This document shows, piece by piece, positions 8,434-17,923 of a stretch of DNA of 64,000 nucleotides. The notes beneath the pieces were generated by a model. It saw only the letters and a list, made by a program, of their open reading frames with translations, did not search any database and was not told where the DNA came from. A program made the translations under genes and the position numbers. Position 1 is the first letter of the stretch, and each line of letters opens with the position of its first letter. This stretch comes from JANMGV01 sp037440405 (lineage in GTDB: Bacteria > Planctomycetota > Planctomycetia > Pirellulales > Pirellulaceae): contig JBBIUE010000013.1 of NCBI GenBank assembly GCA_037440405.1, forward strand, positions 1 to 64,000, in the 5' to 3' direction.

Positions 8434-9570
8434 ATGAGTTGGAAGCTTCGGATGATTCTCGGAATCGCGGCGATGTTGAGCTTGACGTTTGTCTTAAGGG
8501 TTCAAGCGGACGACGATTGCACGAACCGATGTTCGCAATCTTCAAAATGTTGCCCTGCATCTGTATGTTCTCAGGATTCACAGAAGTCCTGTTGCCCATC
8601 GACTAGCTCGGAATGCACGACTACAGAAACGTGTACTGGTCAAGATGGCTTTTCGAAGTGCCAGGCCGCTTGTAGCGATGAGGGTAAAACGTGCGTCGAA
8701 GTTGAAACGCAAGCTCCAGAGAGCTTTCTTTCTTTGCTGGCGAAGCTGCTAAACGGGAAGGCCAAGGGAGAGGTTTCGATTGGAGTGAGTCTAAGGTTGA
8801 GTGAACCAGCTGTTGCCGAAACTTCGGTCCCCTGTGTCGCAAAAGCGGATCAATACTTTTTGAATGCTCGCGTAACCGAACGGGACTCCAACTGTCCTGG
8901 TGATCCAGGTACCTGCATGGAACACGAAGACTGTGCAGGAGTTTCAACCATGTTGGATGATTCAGTTACCATGGCATCGGTCGTTCAGACTGCGACGCCT
9001 CCCGTACCCTACCCTGTTGCTCCGACATCTGCTTCGGCGATTCACTTTGATTCGGCACTTCGTTGCTTCGACCAGTCGTCAAGCGAAACGGAGGGGAGAC
9101 TTGTCGAGTACATGGCTCGGGTCGCCGCTTTGGAGGCTCGCGTGGAGATGCTCCAGCAAATGTCGGAAATGCAAAGTGCTCATTTTCAGGAAATGATGGA
9201 GCTAGCCATCGAGAATGCAAAGCTTTCGGAGCGGCTTGCCCTGCTTGAAAAGCAACGTTCTACCGAAGAACAAACAACCGTGGCATCATCCGAACCCAAA
9301 GTTGTTCGTGTTCCGGCAAAGGCCGCCAACCACTCCATTCCGCAAGTCGGCAAGTGCTTGGATGCTGTTCAAGTTACCGAAGCATCATGTACTACGACCA
9401 CGGAATGTCCAACGGTACCTGAGGTGCAGTTATCTTCTTCTGGCATCACGGTCCTGTTTCCAACCAGTTTTCAACTGCCACAGAAAATGAGGATCGACAC
9501 AGGGACATTGCTTGAACAAGTTATTCGGGCGGTGGATGCACGCGATGCGACAAAAGCCAATGACAAATAG
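8434..9570 (+). CDS. Secreted Cys-rich protein with coiled coil, unknown function
   Basis: Not recognised. 378 residues from the ATG at 8434, chosen because GGAGG lies 7 bases upstream and the N-terminus is then a clean signal peptide (MSWKLRMILGIAAMLSLTF, cleavage after VQA). The mature N-terminal ~65 residues hold 12 cysteines, several as CC pairs, suggesting disulfides or metal binding outside the cytoplasm. A middle segment (EGRLVEYMARVAALEARVEM through LSERLALLEKQR) has heptad character and is probably a coiled coil. Two further Cys follow in the C-terminal part. A strong terminator follows at 9648. Confidence 0.75.
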   Translation: MSWKLRMILGIAAMLSLTFVLRVQADDDCTNRCSQSSKCCPASVCSQDSQKSCCPSTSSECTTTETCTGQDGFSKCQAACSDEGKTCVEVETQAPESFLSLLAKLLNGKAKGEVSIGVSLRLSEPAVAETSVPCVAKADQYFLNARVTERDSNCPGDPGTCMEHEDCAGVSTMLDDSVTMASVVQTATPPVPYPVAPTSASAIHFDSALRCFDQSSSETEGRLVEYMARVAALEARVEMLQQMSEMQSAHFQEMMELAIENAKLSERLALLEKQRSTEEQTTVASSEPKVVRVPAKAANHSIPQVGKCLDAVQVTEASCTTTTECPTVPEVQLSSSGITVLFPTSFQLPQKMRIDTGTLLEQVIRAVDARDATKANDK

Positions 9571-9647
9571 ATCGCCGAAACGACGTTGTTTCGATAACTC
9601 TATCGACTGCTAGTCGTTTGACTGCAAGGCAATGAAGAGTCACTTTT

Positions 9648-9678
9648 CGGGCTGCGACAGCGTGTCGCGGCCCGTTTT
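9648..9678 (+). terminator. Rho-independent terminator
   Basis: CGGGCTGCGACA (9648-9659) pairs with TGTCGCGGCCCG (9663-9674) around a 3-base loop with one G-U pair, followed by TTTTCG. It ends the Cys-rich secreted protein transcript. Confidence 0.8.
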
Positions 9679-9785
9679 CGTTCGTACCTTAGCGCTCTTG
9701 TTCAATTATGGACATGCAGGTATAGAATTGATGGAGGTAAGCGCAGTCATGTTCTGATGTCCATTCAAGCCTCTGGGTTAGCTCG

Positions 9786-11081
9786 ATGAAGTATTGGCTT
9801 GTTTTATGCTTAGCCCTCTTCGGCCCTGCGACGGTGCTTGGGCAATTCGACTATGAGAATGCGCCGATTTGCTATGGAGCGGCTCCTGGAAATAATCGCA
9901 TCGTCCGGTTGATGGAGCAATTGGAAGATGAGAGCTTTCAGATTCCTTGGGACGATCACACGGGATTTCTTCGCGGTTTACTTCAGTTGCTGGATATCCC
10001 CCAGGAATCGCAAACGCTGGTGTTTTCCAAAACGAGTTTCCAACTGCAGAAGATCTCCCCAAGCCGCCCTCGCGCGGTCTATTTCAATGAAGACACCTAC
10101 GTTGGATGGGTGCGGGATAGCGAGATTATTGAGTTGGCAAGCAGTGATCCGGGACAAGGTGCTCTCTTCTACACGCTTGAACGGAGGAAGGACGGGCAAG
10201 CGCGGATCATTCTCGATCGTGGCCAATGTTTGATCTGTCATAGTTCGACTCGCACTCAAGGAGTTCCTGGCTTTCTTGTTCGCTCCATCTATCCGAACGG
10301 GTCGGGGCACGCCGTTTCAGGCACGTCGTCGTACTCAACGGATGACGCCAGTCCCTTTGAACAGCGGTGGGGAGGCTGGTATGTCACCGGGCATCACGGA
10401 TCGATGAGGCACTTGGGGAATATCACCTACCAAGAAGATGGTTCGCAGAGTGGCTCGAAAGCGGATGCTGGTCAAAATCTGACCTCACTACCTCGCATCG
10501 TTCCCGTACAGAAGTATCTTCAACCGAGCAGCGACATCGTCGCTCTCATGGTATTGGAGCACCAAATTCAGATGCACAATTGGTTGACGCGCGTCGGCTT
10601 CGAAACGCGAATCGCCACACATCAAGACGAGACGATCAATGAAGCTCTCGGCCGCGAAAAGTCGTTTCAAACGGAATCGACTCGAAGACGCATTGCTACG
10701 GTCGTTGATAAGCTGGTGCGCTACATGCTGATGGTTGATGCCATCGAATTGTCATCGCCCGTGGAAGGTACTTCTGCATTTGCGGAAGAATTCTCAAAAC
10801 GAGGGCGCCGAGACCCGAAAGGGCGGTCCCTTCACGAATTGGATTTGAAGACACGATTATTCAAGTATCGGTGCAGCTATTTGATTGACTCAGACTGCTT
10901 TCAGAAACTTCCGGAACCTGCCTTGAAGGTGATTGGAGCACGATTGCGAGAAATCCTCCTCGACGATGCCGCTGGTGCGAAGGAATTCCGACTGACCGAC
11001 ACCGAGCGGCGAGAGCTGTGTGAAATTCTTGCGGAAGTTCAGACGCCTTTCTGGATGACCTACGTATTGCCTCGCGAGTGA
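9786..11081 (+). CDS. Secreted monohaem CxxCH protein, unknown function
   Basis: 431 residues with a signal peptide (MKYWLVLCLALFGPATVLG). A single c-type haem motif CLICH lies at residues 148-152, followed by a conserved-looking GVPGFLVRSIYPNG segment and many His residues that could be distal ligands. No other domain is recognised. The next gene encodes a DUF1552 protein. In planctomycetes DUF1552 genes usually accompany DUF1588/DUF1592 haem proteins, so this may be a distant partner (inference). Confidence 0.75.
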   Translation: MKYWLVLCLALFGPATVLGQFDYENAPICYGAAPGNNRIVRLMEQLEDESFQIPWDDHTGFLRGLLQLLDIPQESQTLVFSKTSFQLQKISPSRPRAVYFNEDTYVGWVRDSEIIELASSDPGQGALFYTLERRKDGQARIILDRGQCLICHSSTRTQGVPGFLVRSIYPNGSGHAVSGTSSYSTDDASPFEQRWGGWYVTGHHGSMRHLGNITYQEDGSQSGSKADAGQNLTSLPRIVPVQKYLQPSSDIVALMVLEHQIQMHNWLTRVGFETRIATHQDETINEALGREKSFQTESTRRRIATVVDKLVRYMLMVDAIELSSPVEGTSAFAEEFSKRGRRDPKGRSLHELDLKTRLFKYRCSYLIDSDCFQKLPEPALKVIGARLREILLDDAAGAKEFRLTDTERRELCEILAEVQTPFWMTYVLPRE

Positions 11082-11371
11082 TCGTTGAAATGACCGGCCT
11101 GTGAGCATCCCCATAACCCGCTCGACACAAGCTAACTCTCGGCCGCTTGTTTTCCTCAAAAGGCCCCATGGATTGTTTCCTTCATGAGTTTCCTGCTATC
11201 GCGGTGAGATGATGGGGACTCGAAATCCGGATCATCAATTCCGTGTGGAATGCGCTCCACGCAAATACTCATGGTCAAGCTATACTGTGAGAACATTCGC
11301 AGAACCTGTTCCGATGACCCACGCAGCGGATTGGGGAACTAGCGGCAATCATTCAGTTAGAAAGTGGACTC

Positions 11372-12715
11372 ATGACCAAGAATCGATTCCCCATTTCTCG
11401 ACGCACAGTGCTTCGCGGGCTAGGAGCCTCGGTGGGGCTTCCGTTACTTGATGCAATGATGCCTCGGGTCGAAGCTGCACCTTCCCAGTTTAAGCCTTGG
11501 AACGAGTCAAGATTCGAGCATCCCCGTACGATCTTTTGCTACGTTCCCAACGGCGTGAACATTTTTCAGTGGATGCCGCAAACGGCCGGTAGGAATTATG
11601 AGTTGTCGCCAACGTTGCGAGAACTCAGCGATCATCGTGATCGGTTTTCGGTAATTACGGGAATAGGACATCCCCATGCGAAGGGAGGGCACAGCGGTGC
11701 GGACACATGGCTGACCGGAGCTGATTTGCAAGCCGTCCCTGGTTCCGACTACAGCAATACTATCTCGGTCGATCAAGTTATTGCGGAATCGATCGGCAAA
11801 GAGACTCGTGTCCCATCCCTCCAACTTTCGGATCAATCGGGGACAGGAAGTGCAGGCCATTCGCATACGCTTTCCTTTGATCGCTCCGGTATTCCGCTCC
11901 CTGCGGAATCGTCGCCGCAGCAGATCTTCGAACGGTTGTTTGTTCCGGATACCGCGAAGGATCGTCAAGCACTTTTGCAGCGCTACGCGGAAAAAAAGTC
12001 GTTGCTCGACGAGGTTCAGCGCGAAGCCAAACGACTGCATCGTGCGCTCGGTGCCAACGATCGACAGAAGTTCGAGGAGTACCTGAACTCGGTGCGTGAG
12101 ACCGAGCAGCGACTGGAGCGACTGGTCGCGTGGATCGATGTCCCGCAACCTGAAGTCAGCTCGAAAGACCTGCAATTGGCCAGCCAGCCCGGCGATGCAC
12201 ACGACCGACCCATGTGGTTGGATGTCATGCTGGAATTGTGTTATCTTGCGTTCATCACCGACACGACTCGCGTGATCGCTTTCGAGTGGTCCCGTGAAGC
12301 AGGAGGTTATGGCGGCGGCGGAGAGAATCATCACGAGCTTTCTCATCACGGCGGAGATCCCGGAATGCTCGAGAAACTCGGGGGCATCGACCGATTTCAC
12401 CTTCAACGTCTCAATCGCTTCCTCGCACTCCTATCGAGTACCAAGGAAGGGGAAGGCAATATGCTCGATCGGACCTTGGTGATGTACGGATCGGGAATGA
12501 ACTCAGGAGAAGGGGGGGATCATTCGCCGAAGAATCTTCCTTTGCTCCTTGCAGGAGGAGAAAAGCTTGGACTGAGCCACGGCCAACATCTCGCGTTCGA
12601 TCCGTCAAACCACCCGCCACTTTCGAATCTGTACCTTACTCTATTGCATTCCTTGGCCATACCAATGGCGCGGTTTCAAGATTCGACCGGACCTTTGCCT
12701 GGTATTGCGGTCTAA
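11372..12715 (+). CDS. DUF1552 domain protein with twin-arginine signal
   Basis: 447 residues. The N-terminus has a Tat-type signal (PISRRTVLRGLGASVGLPLLD). The body matches the planctomycete/myxobacterial DUF1552 family: FCYVPNGVN near residue 52, ITGIGHPHAKGGHSGADTWLTG, MYGSGMNSGEGGDHSPKNLP, LLLAGG. These are alkaline-phosphatase-like or sulfatase-like exported proteins of unproven function. A 290-base gap with nothing recognisable precedes it, so it may have its own promoter. Confidence 0.85.
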   Translation: MTKNRFPISRRTVLRGLGASVGLPLLDAMMPRVEAAPSQFKPWNESRFEHPRTIFCYVPNGVNIFQWMPQTAGRNYELSPTLRELSDHRDRFSVITGIGHPHAKGGHSGADTWLTGADLQAVPGSDYSNTISVDQVIAESIGKETRVPSLQLSDQSGTGSAGHSHTLSFDRSGIPLPAESSPQQIFERLFVPDTAKDRQALLQRYAEKKSLLDEVQREAKRLHRALGANDRQKFEEYLNSVRETEQRLERLVAWIDVPQPEVSSKDLQLASQPGDAHDRPMWLDVMLELCYLAFITDTTRVIAFEWSREAGGYGGGGENHHELSHHGGDPGMLEKLGGIDRFHLQRLNRFLALLSSTKEGEGNMLDRTLVMYGSGMNSGEGGDHSPKNLPLLLAGGEKLGLSHGQHLAFDPSNHPPLSNLYLTLLHSLAIPMARFQDSTGPLPGIAV

Positions 12716-13108
12716 TCGGATTCGAATTCGACTACTTTCCGATCCTCAGCGACGAGCTCGCACGCACGTTGCCGTCGTCGGAGACCGGAATTCCTTGGGG
12801 AACGGCTTGTTGATCGCGTTGCAAAGAGTCGTTTACAAATGCTCTGATCCCATTTGCCGTTCGCTGACTTGACCAAACATTTGTCGAATCCAAGCACGGG
12901 CTGAGCTGATCGCAAGAAGAACGAAAAGTAGGCTTCGATCGGCCTGATACGTTGGTAAGGGACGAGACGTTGATCCCATGCTTAGGTATCAGGATAGGAT
13001 TGATTGCGTCCTGGCTAGTGCTCGTCTTATTGCGAATTCAATTGAAATGCGTTACGGTTGGCTGGTTCTGAAATGACGCTTTCGATTTTACTCTGCGATG
13101 ACTGACAA
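12716..13108. other. Intergenic region with no recognised feature
   Basis: 393 bases between the DUF1552 and SDR genes. Short open frames here lack ribosome-binding sites and family resemblance. No convincing terminator or repeat was seen. Confidence 0.4.
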
Positions 13109-13924
13109 ATGACCAGTTGGGAAGACAAGCACGCTCTCCTTGTAGGAGCGACTCAGGGATTGGGCTTGGCCATGGTCAAATGTCTTGCACGTCGAGGAGC
13201 CCTATTGACGTTGGTGGCCCGAAGCGAAGATCGACTTCGCGATGCAAAGGGGCTGGCGATTCAGGAAGGAGCCAGGGCTGTTCGCATCGTACCTGCCGAT
13301 GCTTGTAACGGTCAGGAGCTTGAAGTCCGTCTCAGGGAGAATTTGGTAGATGGACCAGCGATCGACGTGGCTATCAATTTTGTAGGTCAGTCCGATCGGG
13401 GCTATCTGATGCACTTGAACGAGACGAATTTGCTCGAGTCGTATCGCGTGAATGTCGTCAGCGCCTGGAATGTCGCACGAGTCAGCTTGCCTTTGATGAA
13501 CAACTCGGGAGGCACGATCGTCTTCGTCGGTTCGCTGGCCAGCCATCTCGCACCCGCTGGCATGGGTTGCTACGCGTTGAGCAAATTTCCACTAGTAGCA
13601 CTGAGGCAGCAGTTGACGCTCGAGCATGCGTCGAGCAAGGTGCATTACATGCTGGTGTGCCCCGGTCCAATTCACCGCGACGACCAGGAACGCTATCGCC
13701 AATTGGTTCAATCGCGCGACCTTCCAGAGTCGGTCGCAAAGCCCGGCGGAGGGGCGAAACTCAGTGCATTGGACCCCTCGTGGGTGTGTGGGCGGATTTT
13801 GCGCGGCGTCGAGCGAGGCGAACGAGAAATCATCATGCCCTGGAAAGCGAAAGTGGCCGTTGTGATTAGCCGCATTTCTCCGCGACTCGGTGACTGGGTT
13901 TTGAAAAGTTCGATGCGAACTTGA
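13109..13924 (+). CDS. Short-chain dehydrogenase/reductase
   Basis: 271-residue classical SDR. The NAD(P)-binding motif is VGATQGLGLAM near the N-terminus, and the catalytic Ser (FVGSLAS) and YxxxK (CYALSK) are intact. The C-terminal part (VCPGPIH, IIMPWKAKVAVVISRISPRLGDW) resembles 3-ketodihydrosphingosine-reductase-type SDRs, but substrate cannot be assigned. It appears monocistronic. Confidence 0.8.
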   Translation: MTSWEDKHALLVGATQGLGLAMVKCLARRGALLTLVARSEDRLRDAKGLAIQEGARAVRIVPADACNGQELEVRLRENLVDGPAIDVAINFVGQSDRGYLMHLNETNLLESYRVNVVSAWNVARVSLPLMNNSGGTIVFVGSLASHLAPAGMGCYALSKFPLVALRQQLTLEHASSKVHYMLVCPGPIHRDDQERYRQLVQSRDLPESVAKPGGGAKLSALDPSWVCGRILRGVERGEREIIMPWKAKVAVVISRISPRLGDWVLKSSMRT

Positions 13925-14228
13925 TCCTAGGGAATCAATTTCCAGTAGGCTAACGATTCACAACTGTTTAGAATCAAGCCGATTCGCGACAGGTTCCGGC
14001 AACCGTTACGCGTAAGCGTCCGTTGGTGTGGCTGGAAAGTCGCGAAAGCAAGGTGCTAACTCTCGCAAGCGGACTCGCCATAAATTCAGACCGTTAAACG
14101 ATTGTGGTGTTCTCCAGCGAGGTCGTAGTTCCAGACCCTTGCGATCGATCAGCGTTGACTCGTATGGCCGATCGGATCAGCCAACATCAGATGGTTAACT
14201 ATTTTTCACATTACGAGAAAGTTGAGTC
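13925..14228. other. Intergenic region upstream of xylA
   Basis: 304 bases presumably carrying the xylA promoter. No clear operator, hairpin or short gene was identified. Confidence 0.4.
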
Positions 14229-15539
14229 ATGAGCTATTTCCCGAATATTTCCAAGGTTGAGTACGAAGGTCCAAACAGTCGCAATCCTCTGGCCTTTCGC
14301 TGGTACAACCCGGACGAAATCGTTGAAGGAAAGTCGATGAAGGAGCATTTGCGATTCAGCATCGTTTATTGGCATACGATGCGAGGAACGGGATCGGATC
14401 CCTTTGGACCAGGAACGGCAGTGCGACCATGGGATGATGGCAGCAATTCGGTTGCGAATGCGTTGAAACGCGTCGAGGTCGCTTTCGAGATTTTTGAAAA
14501 GTTACAAGCTCCCTTTTATGCCTTTCACGATCGCGACGTAGCTCCCGAAGGTAGCACCCTGCGCGAGTCGCATGCAAACTTTGACCAAGTCGCCAAATTG
14601 CTGAAGGAGTATCAACAGAAAACCGGCGTCAAATTGTTGTGGGGTACTGCGAACATGTTCAGCCATCCCCGATTCATGCATGGTGCTGCGACGAGCTGCA
14701 ATGCAGATGTGTTCGCTTATGCTGCGTCTCAAGTAAAAAAGTGCCTCGAGGTCACCAAGGAGCTTGGTGGTGAAAATTACGTTTTTTGGGGAGGACGTGA
14801 AGGCTATCAGTCCCTCTACAACACGGACATGAAACGCGAATTGGATCATCTAGCTCGATTCTTCCATATGGCGGTCGACTACGCCAAGAAGATTGGGTTC
14901 ACTGGTCAGTTTCTCATCGAACCAAAGCCCAAGGAGCCAACAAAGCACCAGTATGATTCAGATGCTGCAGCCTGCTTAAACTTCCTCCGATCTTATGACC
15001 TGCTCCCGTATTTCAAGCTGAATATCGAGACCAATCACGCCACCTTGGCTGGCCATTCGATGATGCACGAATTGGACTATGCCGGTTTCCAGGGGGCCTT
15101 GGGGTCCATTGACGCGAACACAGGAGATTTGCTTCTTGGATGGGACACGGATCAATTTCCCACCGACATTTACCTTACTACTCAGTGCATGTTGGCCATT
15201 CTGAAGCATGGCGGGCTGGCTCCCGGAGGCGTCAATTTCGATGCCAAGGTTCGTCGAGAAAGTTTTGAGCCGATTGATTTGTTTTATGCTCACATTGGAG
15301 GCATGGATGCATTTGCTCGCGGTTTGAAGATCGCTGCCGAGATTCGACGGGACGGAGTTCTTAGCGATTTCGTCGCGAACCGTTACCGCTCATGGAATAC
15401 AGGGATTGGCGCGAGCATCGAAAGTGGCCAAGAGAATTTTGAAAGCCTAGAAAAGTACATGCTCGAAAAGGGTGAGATCACCTCGAACGAGAGTGGCCGT
15501 CAAGAGCTCCTCGAAAACATCGTCAATCTTTATCTGTAG
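14229..15539 (+). CDS. xylA: Xylose isomerase
   Basis: 436 residues, the usual length of the long (class II) xylose isomerases, converting D-xylose to D-xylulose (also glucose/fructose). The catalytic pair H100/D103 lies in FHDRDVAPEG. The signature WGGREGYQSL and metal-binding FLIEPKPKEPTKHQ are intact, as is GWDTDQFPTD. It converges with the ROK kinase gene and their ends overlap by 17 bases. No xylulokinase or transporter is nearby. Confidence 0.95.
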   Translation: MSYFPNISKVEYEGPNSRNPLAFRWYNPDEIVEGKSMKEHLRFSIVYWHTMRGTGSDPFGPGTAVRPWDDGSNSVANALKRVEVAFEIFEKLQAPFYAFHDRDVAPEGSTLRESHANFDQVAKLLKEYQQKTGVKLLWGTANMFSHPRFMHGAATSCNADVFAYAASQVKKCLEVTKELGGENYVFWGGREGYQSLYNTDMKRELDHLARFFHMAVDYAKKIGFTGQFLIEPKPKEPTKHQYDSDAAACLNFLRSYDLLPYFKLNIETNHATLAGHSMMHELDYAGFQGALGSIDANTGDLLLGWDTDQFPTDIYLTTQCMLAILKHGGLAPGGVNFDAKVRRESFEPIDLFYAHIGGMDAFARGLKIAAEIRRDGVLSDFVANRYRSWNTGIGASIESGQENFESLEKYMLEKGEITSNESGRQELLENIVNLYL

Positions 15540-16572
15540 GCCCATCAGCGCCTTGCGGGATGGATGGCTCACTGGAATCTAGTTGCCTGGGAGGAGCAGT
15601 ACCTTCAAACTGCTTCTTTGCCCAGGCTGCGGCTCCGATGGCCCCTGCGTCATCGCCGAGTTTGGCCAGTACGATCTTAACTTCGTTTCGAAAGCAGTCG
15701 AACACGAACTTTTCGGTCGCTTTTTCGATTTCGCTGAAATAGAGTTTTGGCATGGCTTCGACCAGTCCACCGCCTAGAACGATGGTGTCGGGCAAAAGGA
15801 TGTGGATCAGATTTACGATGCAGATTCCAATTTGTTGAGCGGCCAGCCGTACGACTCGCTCGACTTCTTTGTCGCCGTCTTCGATCGCCTCCGCGATGGC
15901 GCGGCTTCGAATTTTCGCGATGTCGGTACCAACCGCCGCGAGAAGATTCGGAGCGTCGCCACGGATTGCCAATTTGGCGCACTCGGCTGCAATGGAAAGC
16001 CGACTTGCCTCCACTTCAACCGTCCCAGAAAGCTTTGCTCCACTTGTTCGCTGGCTACTACTGATGCGAGTATGGCCAATTTCCATGCAGGTTAGGTGTC
16101 GGCCGCGCAAGATGCTTCCCTCATAGACGCATCCGCCACCGATGCCTGTGCCAGGAAACAGTCCAACGGTGCAACGCGAGCCTTGAGCCGCTCCGAGGGA
16201 GTACTCCCCAAAGACTCCCGCGTCGACATCGTTGAGGACGGTCGTGGGACAACCGAGGCGCCTGGTCAAATAGGGACCGACGGCGACGTCCTTCCAATTC
16301 AAATTGACAGCGATTCTGACCACGCCAGTGTCCCATTCCACAGGACCAGGACATCCGATGCCAATCCCCAAAAGTTCTTGGGGAGTTGCCCCGATCTCCG
16401 ACAGTGTTTTCTCGATCAGTTGAGCAATTCGGTCTAAGCTGGATGCGGTCCCATCCCCTGAGCCGGACTTCTTCCTCTTCTTTACGATCAAATTCAGATC
16501 GTTGTCAAAGATCGCACAAAGCATCTTTGTGCCACCCAGATCGAAACCTACCCAATATCCGTTTGCTGCCAC
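15523..16572 (-). CDS. ROK-family sugar kinase lacking the zinc motif
   Basis: 349-residue ROK kinase (glucokinase/fructokinase type). The phosphate-binding DLGGTKM is at residues 11-17, the catalytic Asp at about D115 in LNDVDAGVFGEY, and GTGIGGGCV and EIGHT (164-168) are present. The usual ROK zinc motif CGCGxxGCxE should follow EIGHT, but residues ~177-187 read SGAKLSGTVEV with no cysteines. The kinase fold is otherwise complete, so it is probably active, but structural zinc binding is doubtful. It converges with xylA. Confidence 0.88.
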   Translation of the reverse strand: MAANGYWVGFDLGGTKMLCAIFDNDLNLIVKKRKKSGSGDGTASSLDRIAQLIEKTLSEIGATPQELLGIGIGCPGPVEWDTGVVRIAVNLNWKDVAVGPYLTRRLGCPTTVLNDVDAGVFGEYSLGAAQGSRCTVGLFPGTGIGGGCVYEGSILRGRHLTCMEIGHTRISSSQRTSGAKLSGTVEVEASRLSIAAECAKLAIRGDAPNLLAAVGTDIAKIRSRAIAEAIEDGDKEVERVVRLAAQQIGICIVNLIHILLPDTIVLGGGLVEAMPKLYFSEIEKATEKFVFDCFRNEVKIVLAKLGDDAGAIGAAAWAKKQFEGTAPPRQLDSSEPSIPQGADGPTDKD

Positions 16573-16833
16573 GGTACCAACCCTGCCTTGTTCGGAAACT
16601 GTTACTGCAAGCGGAATAATTTAGCGGAATTTGAGGTCGAGTGTTTTGGGAGCGCAGAATAATGATCAGTTCCGTAGATGCTGCTATGCCACTCATTTGC
16701 AATTGGTTACCAATTTGCAGCGATCAGCTTCCATGCGAACGCTCTATGATCTTGACGGCTGAGAGGTTTCGACGATGCGCTGTGTGTCCTCCTCAGCCAT
16801 GATGGACCATGAAACTGGATGAAGGTGGAACCG

Positions 16834-17034
16834 ATGAATCGCTTGGTGATTTTGATGATCTTCTGCAGCTTGACGTTGATTCTTGCTGCTTGCGATTGGA
16901 ACGCTGGTGGCATTGTCGGTAGTGAGGAGCAGGTACCGCTCGAAGAAATCCAGCAATCCAACAAGGTCTATGCCGAACAGATCGCGGCTGGCACGAAACA
17001 GGCGATGGAGGAAAGTCAGTACAGCGGAAAGTAA
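16834..17034 (+). CDS. Small lipoprotein, paralogue 1
   Basis: 66 residues from the ATG at 16834 (AAGGTGGA just upstream). MNRLVILMIFCSLTLILAAC is a type II signal peptide with lipobox LAAC. The mature part starts at Cys and holds AGGIVGSEEQV, then an acidic/Gln-rich helix ending in YSGK. It is a clear paralogue of the 66-residue lipoprotein at 17606. Function unknown; probably anchored in a membrane facing the periplasm. Confidence 0.75.
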   Translation: MNRLVILMIFCSLTLILAACDWNAGGIVGSEEQVPLEEIQQSNKVYAEQIAAGTKQAMEESQYSGK

Positions 17035-17605
17035 CTCGGCAGTCACGGTTAGACCGCATCACCGATCAGCGAATTTGGCGCCGTACTCCCGTAGCCACTT
17101 CGAGTGAGCCTGAATTCTCGATACAAGTTCGTTTCCTATCGCGACAGGCTGTGCTTCGCTAAACGGTAACGTCCTCAAAATCGGATGGGAGAACTGATCG
17201 GGCAAAGGCTCAGCATTTGGTCGTATTGAGCCTCAGTTTGCATAAAAAAGAAGCAAATAGAGCTTCGCTAATGGAATAAAAGAGAGGAAACTATGGTCCA
17301 TTGCTGAGGACGCTCAAAGGTTCGATCCTCCATTGCGAGGATGGAGCGGAGAGCTTCAAGGATGGAAGCGGCTTGCAAGGTGACTTGACAGACACCGGAA
17401 ATGCTGGCTTTAATAATGGTTTCCGACTTGAACCTCAGAGTCTGAGGACATCGTGGTATTTGCATCTGAGCTTCTGCTCCGGTGAGAATTACTTCGAATG
17501 CGACTTTACGATTGCTCATTTTGTCATGGTCTAGGAAGTTTTGTCGGTGCGATTACGTGACCGCCTTCCCCATGAATGATTTTGAAAATGGAAAAGGGGA
17601 TAACT
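17035..17605. other. Intergenic region between the two lipoprotein genes
   Basis: 571 bases. GAGAGG with an ATG follows at about 17281-17300 but the frame stops after four codons. A minus-strand 83-codon frame here lacks a ribosome-binding site. I see no third lipoprotein copy. Confidence 0.4.
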
Positions 17606-17806
17606 ATGAAGCGTTTGTTTGCTCTGTCGCTCATTTGCTGCTTGGGATTCGGGTTGGTTGGCTGCAGTGGTGACGCTGGCGGAATCGTCGGTACCGATGA
17701 ACAGGTTTCTCAAGAAGAAGTCAAGATGAAGAACGATGATTACATGCAAAAGATGCAAGCCGGTTCGCAACAAGCGAAGGAACAACAGGGCTACGGCGGC
17801 GAGTAG
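17606..17806 (+). CDS. Small lipoprotein, paralogue 2
   Basis: 66 residues from the ATG at 17606, with AAAAGGGGA 6-7 bases upstream. MKRLFALSLICCLGFGLVGC gives lipobox LVGC. The mature part shares AGGIVGxxEQVxxEE, a central Tyr, AGxxQA and a terminal YxG with the lipoprotein at 16834, at identical length. Function unknown. A strong terminator follows at 17848. Confidence 0.78.
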   Translation: MKRLFALSLICCLGFGLVGCSGDAGGIVGTDEQVSQEEVKMKNDDYMQKMQAGSQQAKEQQGYGGE

Positions 17807-17847
17807 TCCTCATAATTGCATTTCATCAAGCTCGATTGGATAATGAT

Positions 17848-17885
17848 AAAGCCTTGACGAGACGTACTCGTCGAGGCTTTATTCG
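17848..17885 (+). terminator. Rho-independent terminator after lipoprotein 2
   Basis: AAAGCCTTGACGAG (17848-17861) pairs with CTCGTCGAGGCTTT (17867-17880) around a 5-base loop with one G-U pair. The 3' arm ends in TTT and is followed by ATTCGTTGTT. Confidence 0.8.
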
Positions 17886-17923
17886 TTGTTATCAACAAGA
17901 ACGAAAGTCTGCCGAGGTTGGCC

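Noticed and set aside
17268..17519. 83-codon minus-strand frame between the lipoproteins
   Set aside because: No ribosome-binding site, no recognisable features, and it sits in a probable promoter region.
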